DNA from: Planococcaceae bacterium Storch 2/2-2
GTDB taxonomy: Bacteria > Bacillota > Bacilli > Bacillales_A > Planococcaceae
NCBI GenBank assembly: GCA_009740415.1
Contig: WOYE01000009.1
Location: 806,001 to 870,000, forward strand
Length of the DNA: 64,000 nt
Direction: 5' to 3'
Part shown: piece by piece, positions 52,187 through 60,922 of the stretch
How positions within the stretch are numbered: position 1 is the first letter of the stretch
Layout: every line of letters begins with the position of its first letter
The notes under the pieces: model-generated
The model's database searches: none
Told to the model about the DNA's origin: nothing
Seen by the model: only the letters and a program-made list of their open reading frames with translations
Position numbers and translations under genes: made by a program

Positions 52187-53131
52187 CTATGGACGTTTTT
52201 CGTCGCTTTTCGTTCCCGCACGAACCGCGCGGACGATGGCGCGTTCCATCGCACGGACGGCTCCGTTTCCGACTCGGTCCACGCTCGTTTCTTCGTCGCC
52301 CGTCGACAGGACGAAAATCGTATCACCGTCCATCATCGTATGAGCAGGATGAATCGTCGTCGCAAACGCATTGTGCGCGAGACTCGCTACTTTTTTCGCT
52401 TCCGCTTTCGTCAACCGTGCGTTCGTCGCGACGACACCGATCGTCGTATTCGCACCCGCGAGCGCATGACCGGTTCCGTGAGCGAGCAAATACGCCCGAC
52501 TGTCGATTACTTCGTTCGTTTTCGGATCGCGCGTACCAGCGAGCCATTCGTTCGTTTCTGGATCACGTACTTCGCCGACCGCGTTCACCGCAACGACCGC
52601 GCCGACGACGATGCCGTCTCCGAGGTCAACCGCGTAACTGCCGAGCCCGCCTTTCGACGCGCCGTCCGGACCGAGCAACTTTCCGACCGTCGCCCCTGTT
52701 CCCGCTCCGACCGATCCTTCTTCAACCGGTTCATCGGTCGCTTGCGCCGCTGCTTCATAGCCCATGCGCGCATCCGGTCGCACCGCTGCGTTTTTGTATG
52801 CGAGGTCGAACAAGACAGCGGCTGGAACGATCGGCACACGAGCGACACCGACGTCGAGTCCGTAACCGTGTTCTTCTAAATAGCGCATGACACCGGTCGC
52901 ACTATCGAGTCCGTACGCACTTCCGCCCGATAACACGACGCTATGGACGCGCTCGACGAGGTTCGACGGATCGAGCAAATCCGTTTCACGCGTACCTGGT
53001 GCACCGCCTCGTACGACGACACCTCCTACCGCTCCTTCTTCGACACGAACGACGGTACACCCCGTCCCATTTTTTTCATCCGTCGCATGCCCGACCTTTA
53101 CTCCAGGCACACGCGTGATCGTTTCATTCAT
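52187..53131 (-). CDS. P1-family peptidase (DmpA/aminopeptidase-like)
   Basis: 314 aa. Self-processing N-terminal nucleophile hydrolase of the DmpA/BapA group: GVKVGHATDEKNGTGCTVV, RGGAPGTRETDLL, VLSGGSAYGLDSATGVM, EGSVGAGTGATVGK and the nucleophile region ANTTIGVVATNARLTKAEA are all there. The precursor is expected to cut itself before a Thr in the last motif. Removes N-terminal residues from peptides or beta-peptides. GGGGGA lies six bases before the ATG at 53131. Physiological substrate unknown. Confidence 0.88.
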   Translation of the reverse strand: MNETITRVPGVKVGHATDEKNGTGCTVVRVEEGAVGGVVVRGGAPGTRETDLLDPSNLVERVHSVVLSGGSAYGLDSATGVMRYLEEHGYGLDVGVARVPIVPAAVLFDLAYKNAAVRPDARMGYEAAAQATDEPVEEGSVGAGTGATVGKLLGPDGASKGGLGSYAVDLGDGIVVGAVVAVNAVGEVRDPETNEWLAGTRDPKTNEVIDSRAYLLAHGTGHALAGANTTIGVVATNARLTKAEAKKVASLAHNAFATTIHPAHTMMDGDTIFVLSTGDEETSVDRVGNGAVRAMERAIVRAVRAGTKSDEKRP

Positions 53132-53232
53132 CGTCATTCCCCCTTTTCGTTAGTATACCGAACGACGTGTCATTTTTCGACAAGTAGGGTAAAGTGGAAA
53201 AGAAAGCAAATTCATAGAAATGAGGGAAACGA

Positions 53233-54150
53233 TTGGGACATCATCATACAGACGGCGATCATGACCACTTTCACGATGCGCGAAATATGAACCGAAAAGC
53301 GCTCATTTTTACGTTGTTGTTGACGAGTACGATTATGATCGTCGAATTCATCGGAGGGCTTTGGACGAAAAGTCTCGCCCTTCTCGCAGATAGCGGACAT
53401 ATGTTGTCGGATGCGACGTCGCTTTTATTAAGCTTCATCGCCATTACGATTGCGGCCCGCCCACCGTCACCGAATAAAACGTTCGGTTACTACCGATTCG
53501 AAATGATGGCTGCGCTCTTTAACGGTGTGACGTTATTCGTCATCGCCGGTTGGATCATTTATGAAGCGATCGGCCGATTCGCAGACCCTCCGACGGTCGC
53601 GAGCGGTTCGATGATTCTCATCGCAACGATCGGATTGTTAGCGAACCTCGGAAGCGCGACGATTTTACTCCGTCAAGGAGACGTCGAAGGCAACTTGAAT
53701 ATGAAAAGTGCGTACGTTCACGTACTCGGTGACCTTCTCGGTTCGATCGGTGCGATTTTAGCCGGCGTCGTCATGTACGTTTTCAATTGGTACTTGGCGG
53801 ATCCGATCATCTCTATCGTCGTCGCCTTGCTCATTTTGAAAAGTGCATGGGGCGTCTTTTCACAGAGCGTTCACGTCTTAATGGAGGGAACACCACAAAC
53901 GATCGACGCCGAAGACGTGCTCGATACGCTCGGTTCGATCGACGGCGTAACAAAAGTACACGACTTGCACATTTGGACGATTACGTCCGGACTCGACATG
54001 TTGACGTGTCACATCGTCGTCCGTGAAGACGTCGACGAACAAGTCGTCTTGCAAGAAGCGATCGACCGGATTCGAGAGACGTACAAAATTGAACATACGA
54101 CGATTCAAGTCGAAAAACCGGACTTGCGTCATACCGAGTTTCTCATTTAA
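53233..54150 (+). CDS. Cation diffusion facilitator (CzcD-type metal efflux)
   Basis: 305 aa. His-rich start (HHHTDGDHDHFHD), six membrane helices, transport-site motifs LLADSGHMLSDA and HVLGDLLGS, then a cytoplasmic ferredoxin-like metal domain (KVHDLHIWTITSGLDMLTCH). Exports Zn2+, Co2+ or Cd2+ against protons. Start is a TTG at 53233 behind GAGGGAAAC. Monocistronic; no operator recognised in the short upstream gap. Confidence 0.9.
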   Translation: MGHHHTDGDHDHFHDARNMNRKALIFTLLLTSTIMIVEFIGGLWTKSLALLADSGHMLSDATSLLLSFIAITIAARPPSPNKTFGYYRFEMMAALFNGVTLFVIAGWIIYEAIGRFADPPTVASGSMILIATIGLLANLGSATILLRQGDVEGNLNMKSAYVHVLGDLLGSIGAILAGVVMYVFNWYLADPIISIVVALLILKSAWGVFSQSVHVLMEGTPQTIDAEDVLDTLGSIDGVTKVHDLHIWTITSGLDMLTCHIVVREDVDEQVVLQEAIDRIRETYKIEHTTIQVEKPDLRHTEFLI

Positions 54151-54152
54151 CG

Positions 54153-54188
54153 AAAAAACCGACCTTATTTGAAAAAGGTCGGTTTTTT
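54153..54188. terminator. Bidirectional terminator between CDF and pssA genes
   Basis: AAAAAACCGACCTT / AAGGTCGGTTTTTT with an 8-base loop. The pssA stop codon lies in it. Confidence 0.88.
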
Positions 54189-54698
54189 GATGTCGAATGG
54201 CGCGTGCATGAGAACGATGCTCCCACATGCGACGAGCAGTAAGACGAACGATGACGCATGGAAGAACGAACAAATGACGAACGCTGCGGCACAAACGGTA
54301 ATCGGAACCCCGCGGTACGTGCCGTGAAACGGGGTCGTTTGAAAAGTAGCGAGCCGCAACAAGCCGCTGACGACGTACGCGGTCGCCACAATCGCTGCGA
54401 ATGTCGTTTCGCCAGCGGCAACGAACAATCCATACGCCGGAACGACACCGAATGAAATCATATCGGCTAACGTATCGAGTACGGCACCGAACGGGCTCGT
54501 CACCCCCCACTTGCGAGCGAACATCCCGTCGAACGTATCGCATCCGATCGCCAAACTGAGCGCGAGGAGTGAGGCGGTCCATCGTCCGGTCGTTGCGAGC
54601 AAGAGGGCAAGAAAACCGAACGCAGCATTTCCGAGCGTGAGCGCTGTAACGAGAAGGAACGCTCTTTCTTGATGGTGGACATTACTCGGTCGACGCAT
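54165..54698 (-). CDS. pssA: Phosphatidylserine synthase-like CDP-alcohol phosphotransferase
   Basis: 177 aa, about six helices. The full CDP-alcohol phosphotransferase motif is visible in two parts: CDTFDGMFARKW and GAVLDTLADMISFG (D-x2-DG-x2-AR-x8-G-x3-D-x3-D). The latter part (LADMISFGVVPAYGL) is characteristic of PssA. Makes phosphatidylserine from CDP-diacylglycerol and serine in the membrane. It overlaps the flippase-like gene by 17 bases and ends the feo cluster. Confidence 0.85.
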   Translation of the reverse strand: MRRPSNVHHQERAFLLVTALTLGNAAFGFLALLLATTGRWTASLLALSLAIGCDTFDGMFARKWGVTSPFGAVLDTLADMISFGVVPAYGLFVAAGETTFAAIVATAYVVSGLLRLATFQTTPFHGTYRGVPITVCAAAFVICSFFHASSFVLLLVACGSIVLMHAPFDIKKPTFFK

Positions 54699-55638
54699 GA
54701 CGAATGCCTCCTTTCATTTGCCACGTCGCAACGAGCGCGACGAGAACGACGAACCAATGGGTCATGAAACGAAATACGATCGTATACGCAAACGCATCCG
54801 ACACATCGGTACCGAAATGGACGAGGCTCGCCGTCATGACCCCTTCAAACGTACCGATGCCACCTGGTGTAATCGGCAATTGAGCGGCGATGTAACTGAG
54901 CGCGATCACAGTGAGTAACGGTGCGACACCGATCGAAAGGTCGAACAGATGAGCGAGGATGTATCCTTTCAACGGGTACAACAACCAAATGACGAGCGCG
55001 AGGAACGCTTGACAAGCGACGTCTCGCTTCGAAACGGCCGCTTGACGAAACGTCGTTTTCGCAGCGCGCCATTCCTCGTGCACTTTCGATTTCCACCGAT
55101 CTGGAAAAAAGCGGACGAACGATGCGACGACAACGACAACGACTCCACCGATCGATAAGCCGACCGTCGATGTGCGTTGCCACGTCCAACCGAGCGGCCC
55201 GACAGACGGAACGATGAAGAGGAAAAAAAGCCCGATCGTCGCGCTGAAAGCGGTCATGCTGTACCACTTTTGTAAAAGGGCGACCGCACCGAGCGTCCCG
55301 ATCGACGCGTGCGGAAATTCACGTTTCAACAAATACAGTTTCGTCGCTTCTCCACCAATTTTTGCAGCTGGCGTCACCGATTCGATGAACGTGCCGACGA
55401 GTTGAATGCGTGTAATACGTACGAACGGAGCGTGCAACGACTGTTGGGCGAGCAATTGATGCCATTGGTAGCCGATGAGGCCGATCGTCGCGCATTGCAT
55501 TATTGAAAAAAGCGCCCACGCCTCCGCCGGTATGTGGCGAAAGGCGCGTACGCTCTCTTCGATCGTCTCCCAACCGATCGTATAGCATCCGAGCGCGAAG
55601 AAACTAAGCATCGCGAGACGACGTTGAGTCGGTGTCAT
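54682..55638 (-). CDS. Flippase-like membrane protein (UPF0104/LPG synthase TM domain)
   Basis: 318 aa, about eight helices. The pattern VGTFIESVTPAAKIGGEATKLYLL and LPITPGGIGTFEGVMTASLV (PxxPGGxGxxE) defines the lysylphosphatidylglycerol-synthase membrane-domain family, which moves lipids across the membrane. No catalytic lysyl-transfer domain follows, so it is the transporter part alone. ATG overlaps the upstream stop (ATGA). Placement next to pssA fits a role in phospholipid movement. Confidence 0.82.
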   Translation of the reverse strand: MTPTQRRLAMLSFFALGCYTIGWETIEESVRAFRHIPAEAWALFSIMQCATIGLIGYQWHQLLAQQSLHAPFVRITRIQLVGTFIESVTPAAKIGGEATKLYLLKREFPHASIGTLGAVALLQKWYSMTAFSATIGLFFLFIVPSVGPLGWTWQRTSTVGLSIGGVVVVVVASFVRFFPDRWKSKVHEEWRAAKTTFRQAAVSKRDVACQAFLALVIWLLYPLKGYILAHLFDLSIGVAPLLTVIALSYIAAQLPITPGGIGTFEGVMTASLVHFGTDVSDAFAYTIVFRFMTHWFVVLVALVATWQMKGGIRHASTE

Positions 55639-56204
55639 TTCACGAACAGCAAACTGTTGTTTGCAAAACGCGACGTTTCCGCCCGTTCCCCGTTACGAAA
55701 CGTCACTTGCACGTAATTCGTAAACTTCGACGTCAATTGTTGGAAAACATGTTCTTGGCGCACGATGACACGTGTCCCCCGCCCTGCCGTTTGCCAAATC
55801 CGCTCCATAATGTCGACGTGCGGCTGCGCTTGACGCGCGATGAATACGACATCGTACGACGATGCATCAGACGTCGTACCGTCTCCTCGCTTCATCGTCA
55901 TTCGATCAGCGAGCGGATGCGAGGCGATGACGCGGCTCCCTTTCTCAACGGCCATTGCGTCGTTGTCGACGATATCGACGGAAGCACCCGTCTGTTCGGC
56001 GATACGCATCGCTGAATACGGATACGGCCCCCCGCCGATAAATAAGACGCGATCGGTCGCTTGCACAGCGCCGAGGTCGATTTCGCGGTCGATCGTTTCG
56101 TCATAGTAAAAAGAAAAGAGCGGACGCATAAAAATAGGTGCGCGCCGTGCTGCTTCTTCGAGAGCGATCGTCCCTTTCGTTCGAATCCACCACGTATTAA
56201 GCAA
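55635..56204 (-). CDS. Nicotianamine synthase-like SAM-dependent enzyme
   Basis: 189 aa. Class I SAM fold with RVLFIGGGPYPYSAMRIAEQ, SVDIVDNDAMAV, SYDVVFIARQAQPH and GRGTRVIVRQEHVF. The GxGPxPxS loop and the spacing of the other strands recall nicotianamine synthase/CntL proteins, which condense aminobutyrate groups from SAM into metallophores; plain methyltransferase is the alternative. Shorter than plant NAS (~320 aa). Start is probably a TTG at 56204, six bases after AGGAGGTG, overlapping the FeoB stop. Coupled to feoB, so a role in iron is likely. Confidence 0.68.
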   Translation of the reverse strand: MLNTWWIRTKGTIALEEAARRAPIFMRPLFSFYYDETIDREIDLGAVQATDRVLFIGGGPYPYSAMRIAEQTGASVDIVDNDAMAVEKGSRVIASHPLADRMTMKRGDGTTSDASSYDVVFIARQAQPHVDIMERIWQTAGRGTRVIVRQEHVFQQLTSKFTNYVQVTFRNGERAETSRFANNSLLFVK

Positions 56205-57957
56205 AGAGCCCACCTCCTAACTGAATGAGCTGATTGACGAGACCGCCAATGAGTAAAGCTAAAACGATCGTCGTCACGCTAATCGTACTCGCAATTTTAA
56301 CGCCGAACTCTTTCACGAGCACGCCGAATACCGATAAACACGGCAAGTACAACAGAGCGACGATCGAACCGACGAACAACTGAGACGTCGACAAGCCGAG
56401 ATCGAGTAACGGCAAGACGGCGAGTTCCCGACGAATGAAACCGAGCAATAATGCTAAGCTCGCTTCTTTCGGCAAACCGAGCCACGTTTCAATGAGCGGT
56501 TCCATCCAAACGGCGACCGAGTCCATCAAGCCGGTTTCTACGATGACCGCTGCGATCGCGATTCCAGCAAGCATCGGCAGTTCCGCTTCGACCATGAAAC
56601 TTTTCGTCCGGTTTTTCACTTTTTTCACGACCGTCGACCGTTCCGGCACGAGCAAGTTCGGAATTTCCATCAACAATGGTGTTTGATCGCCAGGCAACGT
56701 TTTGTCGACGATGACTCCTGCTACAAAAGCGAACACCATCGAAATGAGAAAAATACCGATGAGTAAAGCTAACGACTGATCGCCGAGTAACGCGACGAAC
56801 GCACCCGTCTGGGAAGCGCACGGAATGGCGACCGAAACGACGGTCGCAACGATGAGACGTTCTTTCATACTCGTCGACGTCCGCGTTCCGATGATCGCTG
56901 GAACGGCACAACCGTATCCCATCATGAACGGAACGATGTTGCTTCCTTGAATGCCCATCCGACGCAAAATTCCGTCGACGAGCGCTCCGAGTCGTGGCAT
57001 GTACCCGCTATCTTCCAAAATCGATAAAATGATATAAAAGAAGAAGACGTAAGGTAAGATGAGGGCAAACGGCCACTCGACTCCTTTAATGAGCACGCCG
57101 TATTCCCCGACGAGCATCTGTTTCAACGTGCCATCCGCTAAAAAGAGACCGACGAGCCATTCCATCAACGGCGTCCACACGTCGTTGACGAGCGGTAGCA
57201 AGAGGACGGAGCGAAGCGCTTTTCCGCCCCCGACGACGAGAGCGAATGAGACGAGCATGACGAGGAAAGCGATCGGAACGCCCGTTTTCGGCGCCATGCT
57301 CCAATCTCCTATTTTATCGAGCAACGTCGGTTCTTTTTCTTCAAACGTTTCGACGCGCGCGACGACGTCTTCAATCGGTCGGACGTCACGTTTCGGCAAT
57401 GGCATCGGTTCTGTCGCATGTAAATGCGTCCGAATTTCAGCCATTACCCGTTTCAGTCCGATGTTTCGAATCGCAACCGTCGGGATGACCCGTTGGCCGA
57501 GTTCTTCTTCGAGCGCTTCGACATCAATGAGAATGCCTTTTCGTTCAGCGACGTCCGTTAAATTTAAGACGAAAATGAGCGGCAAGTCACCTTTCATTAA
57601 GTCGTACGCTAAATGTAAACTTTGCTCGATATTCGTCGCATCGAGCACGAAAATGATCGCATCCGCCCCTCGTTCGAGAAAATCGACCGCCACTTGTTCC
57701 GCAACAGACTCGACCGACAAACTGTAAATGCCCGGTACGTCGATCAACTCGGCTTCGTCTGAAAACAACTGCATCGTACCGCGTGTGAAACTGACCGTCG
57801 TTCCGGTGTAGTTCGCAGTTTGAACGTCTTTTCCGGTTAGTTTAGAAAAGATGACACTTTTTCCGACGTTCGGATTACCGAACAGTAAAAACGTACCCGT
57901 TTTTCCGTCGGACGGACGGTCGAGAATGCACGTTCCGTTGTCCTCACAACAACTCAT
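56197..57957 (-). CDS. feoB: Ferrous iron transporter FeoB
   Basis: 586 aa, short for FeoB (650-770). N-terminal G domain: G1 GNPNVGKS, G3 DVPGIYSL, G4 NLTD; then the membrane domain with two Gate repeats (GYGCAVPAIIGTR; PCASQTGAFVALL) and about ten helices. An MSCCEDNGTC start supplies Cys residues that could bind metal. Ribosome site GGTGGAGG lies in feoA, which it overlaps by 14 bases. Imports Fe2+ with GTP hydrolysis. Controlled by the Fur box before feoA. Confidence 0.93.
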   Translation of the reverse strand: MSCCEDNGTCILDRPSDGKTGTFLLFGNPNVGKSVIFSKLTGKDVQTANYTGTTVSFTRGTMQLFSDEAELIDVPGIYSLSVESVAEQVAVDFLERGADAIIFVLDATNIEQSLHLAYDLMKGDLPLIFVLNLTDVAERKGILIDVEALEEELGQRVIPTVAIRNIGLKRVMAEIRTHLHATEPMPLPKRDVRPIEDVVARVETFEEKEPTLLDKIGDWSMAPKTGVPIAFLVMLVSFALVVGGGKALRSVLLLPLVNDVWTPLMEWLVGLFLADGTLKQMLVGEYGVLIKGVEWPFALILPYVFFFYIILSILEDSGYMPRLGALVDGILRRMGIQGSNIVPFMMGYGCAVPAIIGTRTSTSMKERLIVATVVSVAIPCASQTGAFVALLGDQSLALLIGIFLISMVFAFVAGVIVDKTLPGDQTPLLMEIPNLLVPERSTVVKKVKNRTKSFMVEAELPMLAGIAIAAVIVETGLMDSVAVWMEPLIETWLGLPKEASLALLLGFIRRELAVLPLLDLGLSTSQLFVGSIVALLYLPCLSVFGVLVKEFGVKIASTISVTTIVLALLIGGLVNQLIQLGGGLFA

Positions 57958-58174
57958 CAGCCTCCACCTCACTCACTTCAATTTGGTCGGCCAATTCTCG
58001 TCCGATGGCGTAATGACGATTTTGTTTTTTAATGACGGTCGGCCCGTGAAACAAACCGCGCGTCTGCACATAAACCGTTTGACCGACCGTGAGCCCGATC
58101 GCATCGATGAGCGCGTAGTCCGGCAATGTGTCAATTCGATAGTACTGTTCTTTCGTGCATGTTGAAAGCAACAT
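57944..58174 (-). CDS. feoA: FeoA
   Basis: 76 aa SH3-like protein (MLLSTCTKEQYYRI ... EVSEVEADELL) that works with FeoB in the cytoplasm. GAGGAGG precedes the ATG at 58174; an earlier ATG nine codons upstream has no ribosome site. First gene of the feo cluster. Confidence 0.87.
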   Translation of the reverse strand: MLLSTCTKEQYYRIDTLPDYALIDAIGLTVGQTVYVQTRGLFHGPTVIKKQNRHYAIGRELADQIEVSEVEADELL

Positions 58175-58207
58175 CGCACTTCCTCCTCTCATGAAAAACA
58201 AATATAG

Positions 58208-58222
58208 TGATAACGTTTCTCA
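58208..58222 (-). promoter_or_regulatory. Fur box of feo cluster
   Basis: TGATAACGTTTCTCA on the plus strand (its complement faces feoA) fits 11 of 14 positions of the 7-1-7 Fur consensus and is nearly the same as the box of the heme operon (TGATAACCGTTCTCA). It sits just upstream of the -10 of feoA. Confidence 0.72.
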
Positions 58223-58441
58223 CACTCACCTTAAAGAAGTTTCCGTCGGGAAAGAATGGACATTTCCAAGACGGTTTTCTCCATTTTTTATTACTTTTCA
58301 CGTCAAAAGAGCGTCACTTCAACGTTTATCTCATCATGAAAAAATGAAGGTTTTTACCTAAATTCATCCAATAACTCCCTCTTTTTATTTTTATTTATAT
58401 AGTGATTCCTCCGTTAGATGAGAATAAGATGAAAAACGAAC

Positions 58442-58495
58442 ACCCGAATCGTTCTCCTTTTCACTTGTAAGCGTTTACATTTAAAGCATTCGGGT
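58442..58495 (+). promoter_or_regulatory. cre box inside an inverted repeat
   Basis: TGTAAGCGTTTACA (58466-58479) fits the CcpA cre consensus. It is framed by ACCCGAAT (58442-58449) and ATTCGGGT (58488-58495), a perfect 8-bp inverted repeat. It stands 46 bases before the ATG of the 89-aa gene. Confidence 0.65.
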
Positions 58496-58525
58496 AGTGA
58501 TGAGTAACGAAAGGAGGAGAGGACG

Positions 58526-58795
58526 ATGATTTGGTACATCGACCCGAACGTTTACGTAGCCCCTGCCCCGGTCATTCAAGAAGAAGAGATTAAAAAAGTG
58601 CAAGCGACAGAAACACGAGGCTTTGATGAGTTTTTACGGGAAAAAGAAGAAGGCTCTCGACTCGAACGCGAACTCGTCGAACGGCAAACGAAAAAAATCG
58701 TCGACCGCCGTCGTCCGCACGAAGCACTTCCGACATCCCCCGTGCCCCTTCGATGGGTCTCTTCCGATGAAGTACAACAGCCGGCTTCTTCTTAA
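58526..58795 (+). CDS. Hypothetical protein (89 aa)
   Basis: MIWYIDPNVYVAPAPVIQEE at the start, then a charged helical region (FDEFLREKEEGSRLERELVE) and a Pro-rich end. AAAGGAGGAGAGG gives a strong ribosome site, and a terminator overlaps the stop, so it is a real single gene. No family recognised. The cre box upstream predicts catabolite repression or, given its distance, activation. Confidence 0.7.
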   Translation: MIWYIDPNVYVAPAPVIQEEEIKKVQATETRGFDEFLREKEEGSRLERELVERQTKKIVDRRRPHEALPTSPVPLRWVSSDEVQQPASS

Positions 58796-58808
58796 GAAGT
58801 CGGTTTTT
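58779..58808 (+). terminator. Terminator of 89-aa gene
   Basis: GCCGGCTTCTT / AAGAAGTCGGT (one G-U pair) with loop CTT, followed by TTTTTG. The TAA stop is in the hairpin. Confidence 0.8.
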
Positions 58809-58943
58809 GATGTCCGCAACATTTTTTCGTCTGAACCGTCCTTTCGAAGTAGGCAAACGCGCTCGATTTTGATATGATGAACAAACAGTTCGAACGCCTC
58901 GATGAGCGTTTTACACATTTTTGATTGGAGAGGAAGTAAGAGG

Positions 58944-60173
58944 TTGGACAAAAAAATAGCAGCACTCATTACCGCCGTCGCTCTCGTTGTGATCGGCACG
59001 ATGATCGGTTTAAAAATGAACGAATCGATCATTAAAAAACAAGGTCCTGGCATGGCCGCATCCGAGCTTGAACAGCGCGCCATTGCGAAGACGACATACG
59101 TCACACCGCGTAACGAAACGATCGACTTGTATGCGGTTGTAGAAAATGAGCAACAATTTACGAAAGAAATGCAAGACGAATGGAAATTCGACGGAGACGA
59201 ACGCATTTTTGACGAAGAATGGTTCCTCGGCGACTTGACGGTTTATTTACGCGACCGTGAAGAAGAAAAAGGATACGTCTACTTCGAGAAAAAAGATACG
59301 ATTACGAACGGCGACGTCTTTTTCCGCACGTTAGAAGGAACAGACGATTCACTCGTGACGTTCCAGTTTTACAACGCTGCCAAACCGGCTCCGTTGAAAG
59401 AAGATGCGACGGAAGAAGAAAAAGAAGCGAAAGAACTTGAATTGAAAGAACATAAAGTGCGCGACTTAAGTTTCCACTACTTAAAAGTGGACGGCTTATC
59501 GGTCGGCATTTCATCAAAACCGTTTCTCGTGAGCGCACGCGAACCGAAAACGGACGGCACGTCGAAATATCAGTACGCGCACCTCTTCCCGAAACGCGTA
59601 TTCGATGACGACGGCGAACCGACGGGTGAACGGAAAACGAACATTCGTTTCTTAAACATCGACGTCGATGAACGATTCGTTCAAATGGGAACCGAACGTG
59701 CGAAAGAACGGTTCATGCTCGTAGAAGATATCGAGTCGGACGAATTTACGACGCGCGACCTCGACATTTTACTCGATGCGTGGTTTGAAGGCGATTCGAT
59801 TTACGGATTCCCAGAATCTCACTTAGACGAAGAGATGATCGATGAATTGTTAGAAGGAACGGTCGACATTCCGCACCTCGGCGAATCGATTGACGACGTC
59901 GTCGCTCAAATGAAAGAAGAAGGACGACTCGCTGCTGTATTCGAAGGAACGGATAAAAACTACCTCGTCTTAGACGACGGTTTAAGTTACATCGAAGAAG
60001 ACGGTGTCATTACGAACGTCTTATACCAATCGCAATTCCAATACGGATTAGCGGAAGTTCGCGAATTGTTGAAGAAAAAAGAAGCGAAAGAAATCGGGGA
60101 TGAAGTGTTCGAATTCCCAGATTATATCATGACGAAAGAAGAAGGCTTCATGCGCTTCGAAAAACGTCCATAA
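58944..60173 (+). CDS. Membrane-anchored protein of unknown function (409 aa)
   Basis: N-terminal membrane helix (MDKKIAALITAVALVVIGTM) followed by a large, acidic extracellular part (VYFEKKDTITNGDVFFRTLEG; KEEKEAKELELKEHKVRDL) with no recognised domain. Start is a TTG at 58944, seven bases after AGAGGAAG; an upstream GTG adds residues that would interrupt the signal. Monocistronic with a strong terminator. High expression is suggested by its regular codon use. Confidence 0.72.
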   Translation: MDKKIAALITAVALVVIGTMIGLKMNESIIKKQGPGMAASELEQRAIAKTTYVTPRNETIDLYAVVENEQQFTKEMQDEWKFDGDERIFDEEWFLGDLTVYLRDREEEKGYVYFEKKDTITNGDVFFRTLEGTDDSLVTFQFYNAAKPAPLKEDATEEEKEAKELELKEHKVRDLSFHYLKVDGLSVGISSKPFLVSAREPKTDGTSKYQYAHLFPKRVFDDDGEPTGERKTNIRFLNIDVDERFVQMGTERAKERFMLVEDIESDEFTTRDLDILLDAWFEGDSIYGFPESHLDEEMIDELLEGTVDIPHLGESIDDVVAQMKEEGRLAAVFEGTDKNYLVLDDGLSYIEEDGVITNVLYQSQFQYGLAEVRELLKKKEAKEIGDEVFEFPDYIMTKEEGFMRFEKRP

Positions 60174-60208
60174 AAAGACCCCCTCGCTAAGAGCGAGGGG
60201 GTTTTTTG
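60174..60208. terminator. Bidirectional terminator
   Basis: ACCCCCTCGCT / AGCGAGGGGGT with loop AAG, followed by TTTTTTG; A-run on the other side for the DUF1269-like gene. Confidence 0.88.
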
Positions 60209-60772
60209 TTAATCGTTCTTCTCTTCTTTTTTTAACTTTCGATCGATCCACTGTTGACGCGCTGCTTTTTTCAACGCTTTTTCTGCTTTTTTCGCTTCTT
60301 CGATTTCTTCCTGCACGACAGACACTGGGAAACGAACGATCGTGCCACCGAGGTCACGTTCGATTAAGTCGTTAATGACCGACTCGGAATATTCCGTCCC
60401 GACTGCGAGCACACCGACCGTTTCTTCCGTCAAGACGCTCGCTGCGCGGTCGAATGTCGTTACCGCTTCATCGACTTCTCGCATGTCACCAACACCACCG
60501 ATCATCGCACCTGTCGTCCACCCGAGCAACATGCCGAGCGGTCCTCCGATAATGCCGATCAATCCCCCGATGAGACCGCCTGCGAACAGTCGGTCACTTC
60601 CTGTTAAATCGACCGCTTCATTCGTTCGGAACCCTTCCCCCGCCACGTTTTCAATGACGGCGAGCTGGTCGAGATCAACTTGCCCTCTCGAGTGGAGTGT
60701 TTTCAATTTCGAATACGCTTCATACGCGACGCTATTTTGTGGAAACGTCATAATGAGTACATTTTCTATCAT
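60209..60772 (-). CDS. DUF1269-like protein with glycine-zipper
   Basis: 187 aa. Cytoplasmic flanks around a hydrophobic Gly-rich hairpin (LFAGGLIGGLIGIIGGPLGM, then LLGWTTGAMIGGVGD) that may lie in the membrane, then a helical Lys-rich tail (AEKALKKAARQQW). This layout is typical of DUF1269/general-stress membrane proteins. GAGGAGG precedes the ATG. Single gene. Function unknown. Confidence 0.72.
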   Translation of the reverse strand: MIENVLIMTFPQNSVAYEAYSKLKTLHSRGQVDLDQLAVIENVAGEGFRTNEAVDLTGSDRLFAGGLIGGLIGIIGGPLGMLLGWTTGAMIGGVGDMREVDEAVTTFDRAASVLTEETVGVLAVGTEYSESVINDLIERDLGGTIVRFPVSVVQEEIEEAKKAEKALKKAARQQWIDRKLKKEEKND

Positions 60773-60922
60773 TGCTTATTCCTCCTCGTGTTGTGTTTCA
60801 TTCCAATAGTTCCCTCTTTCTTTCGAATGAAACACTTCCTTCCTATTTTTAGGAAAGGACTCACTCCCCTCCCCGAAATGCGCTACAATAGAGAAAAGGG
60901 AAATAGAAAGGCGTGATTTGTA

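Larger units (their letters stand above)
58175..58525. other. 351-bp divergent intergenic region feoA / 89-aa gene
   Basis: Holds the feo promoter (-10 TATATT, complement of 58201-58206) with its Fur box, an AT-rich middle (58340-58440) where I see nothing definable, and a cre box framed by an 8-bp inverted repeat at the right. Confidence 0.6.

Noticed and set aside
52112-52890. Long plus-strand reading frames opposite the P1 peptidase gene
   Set aside because: They are Arg-rich antisense shadows of the GC-rich gene; all peptidase motifs are on the minus strand.
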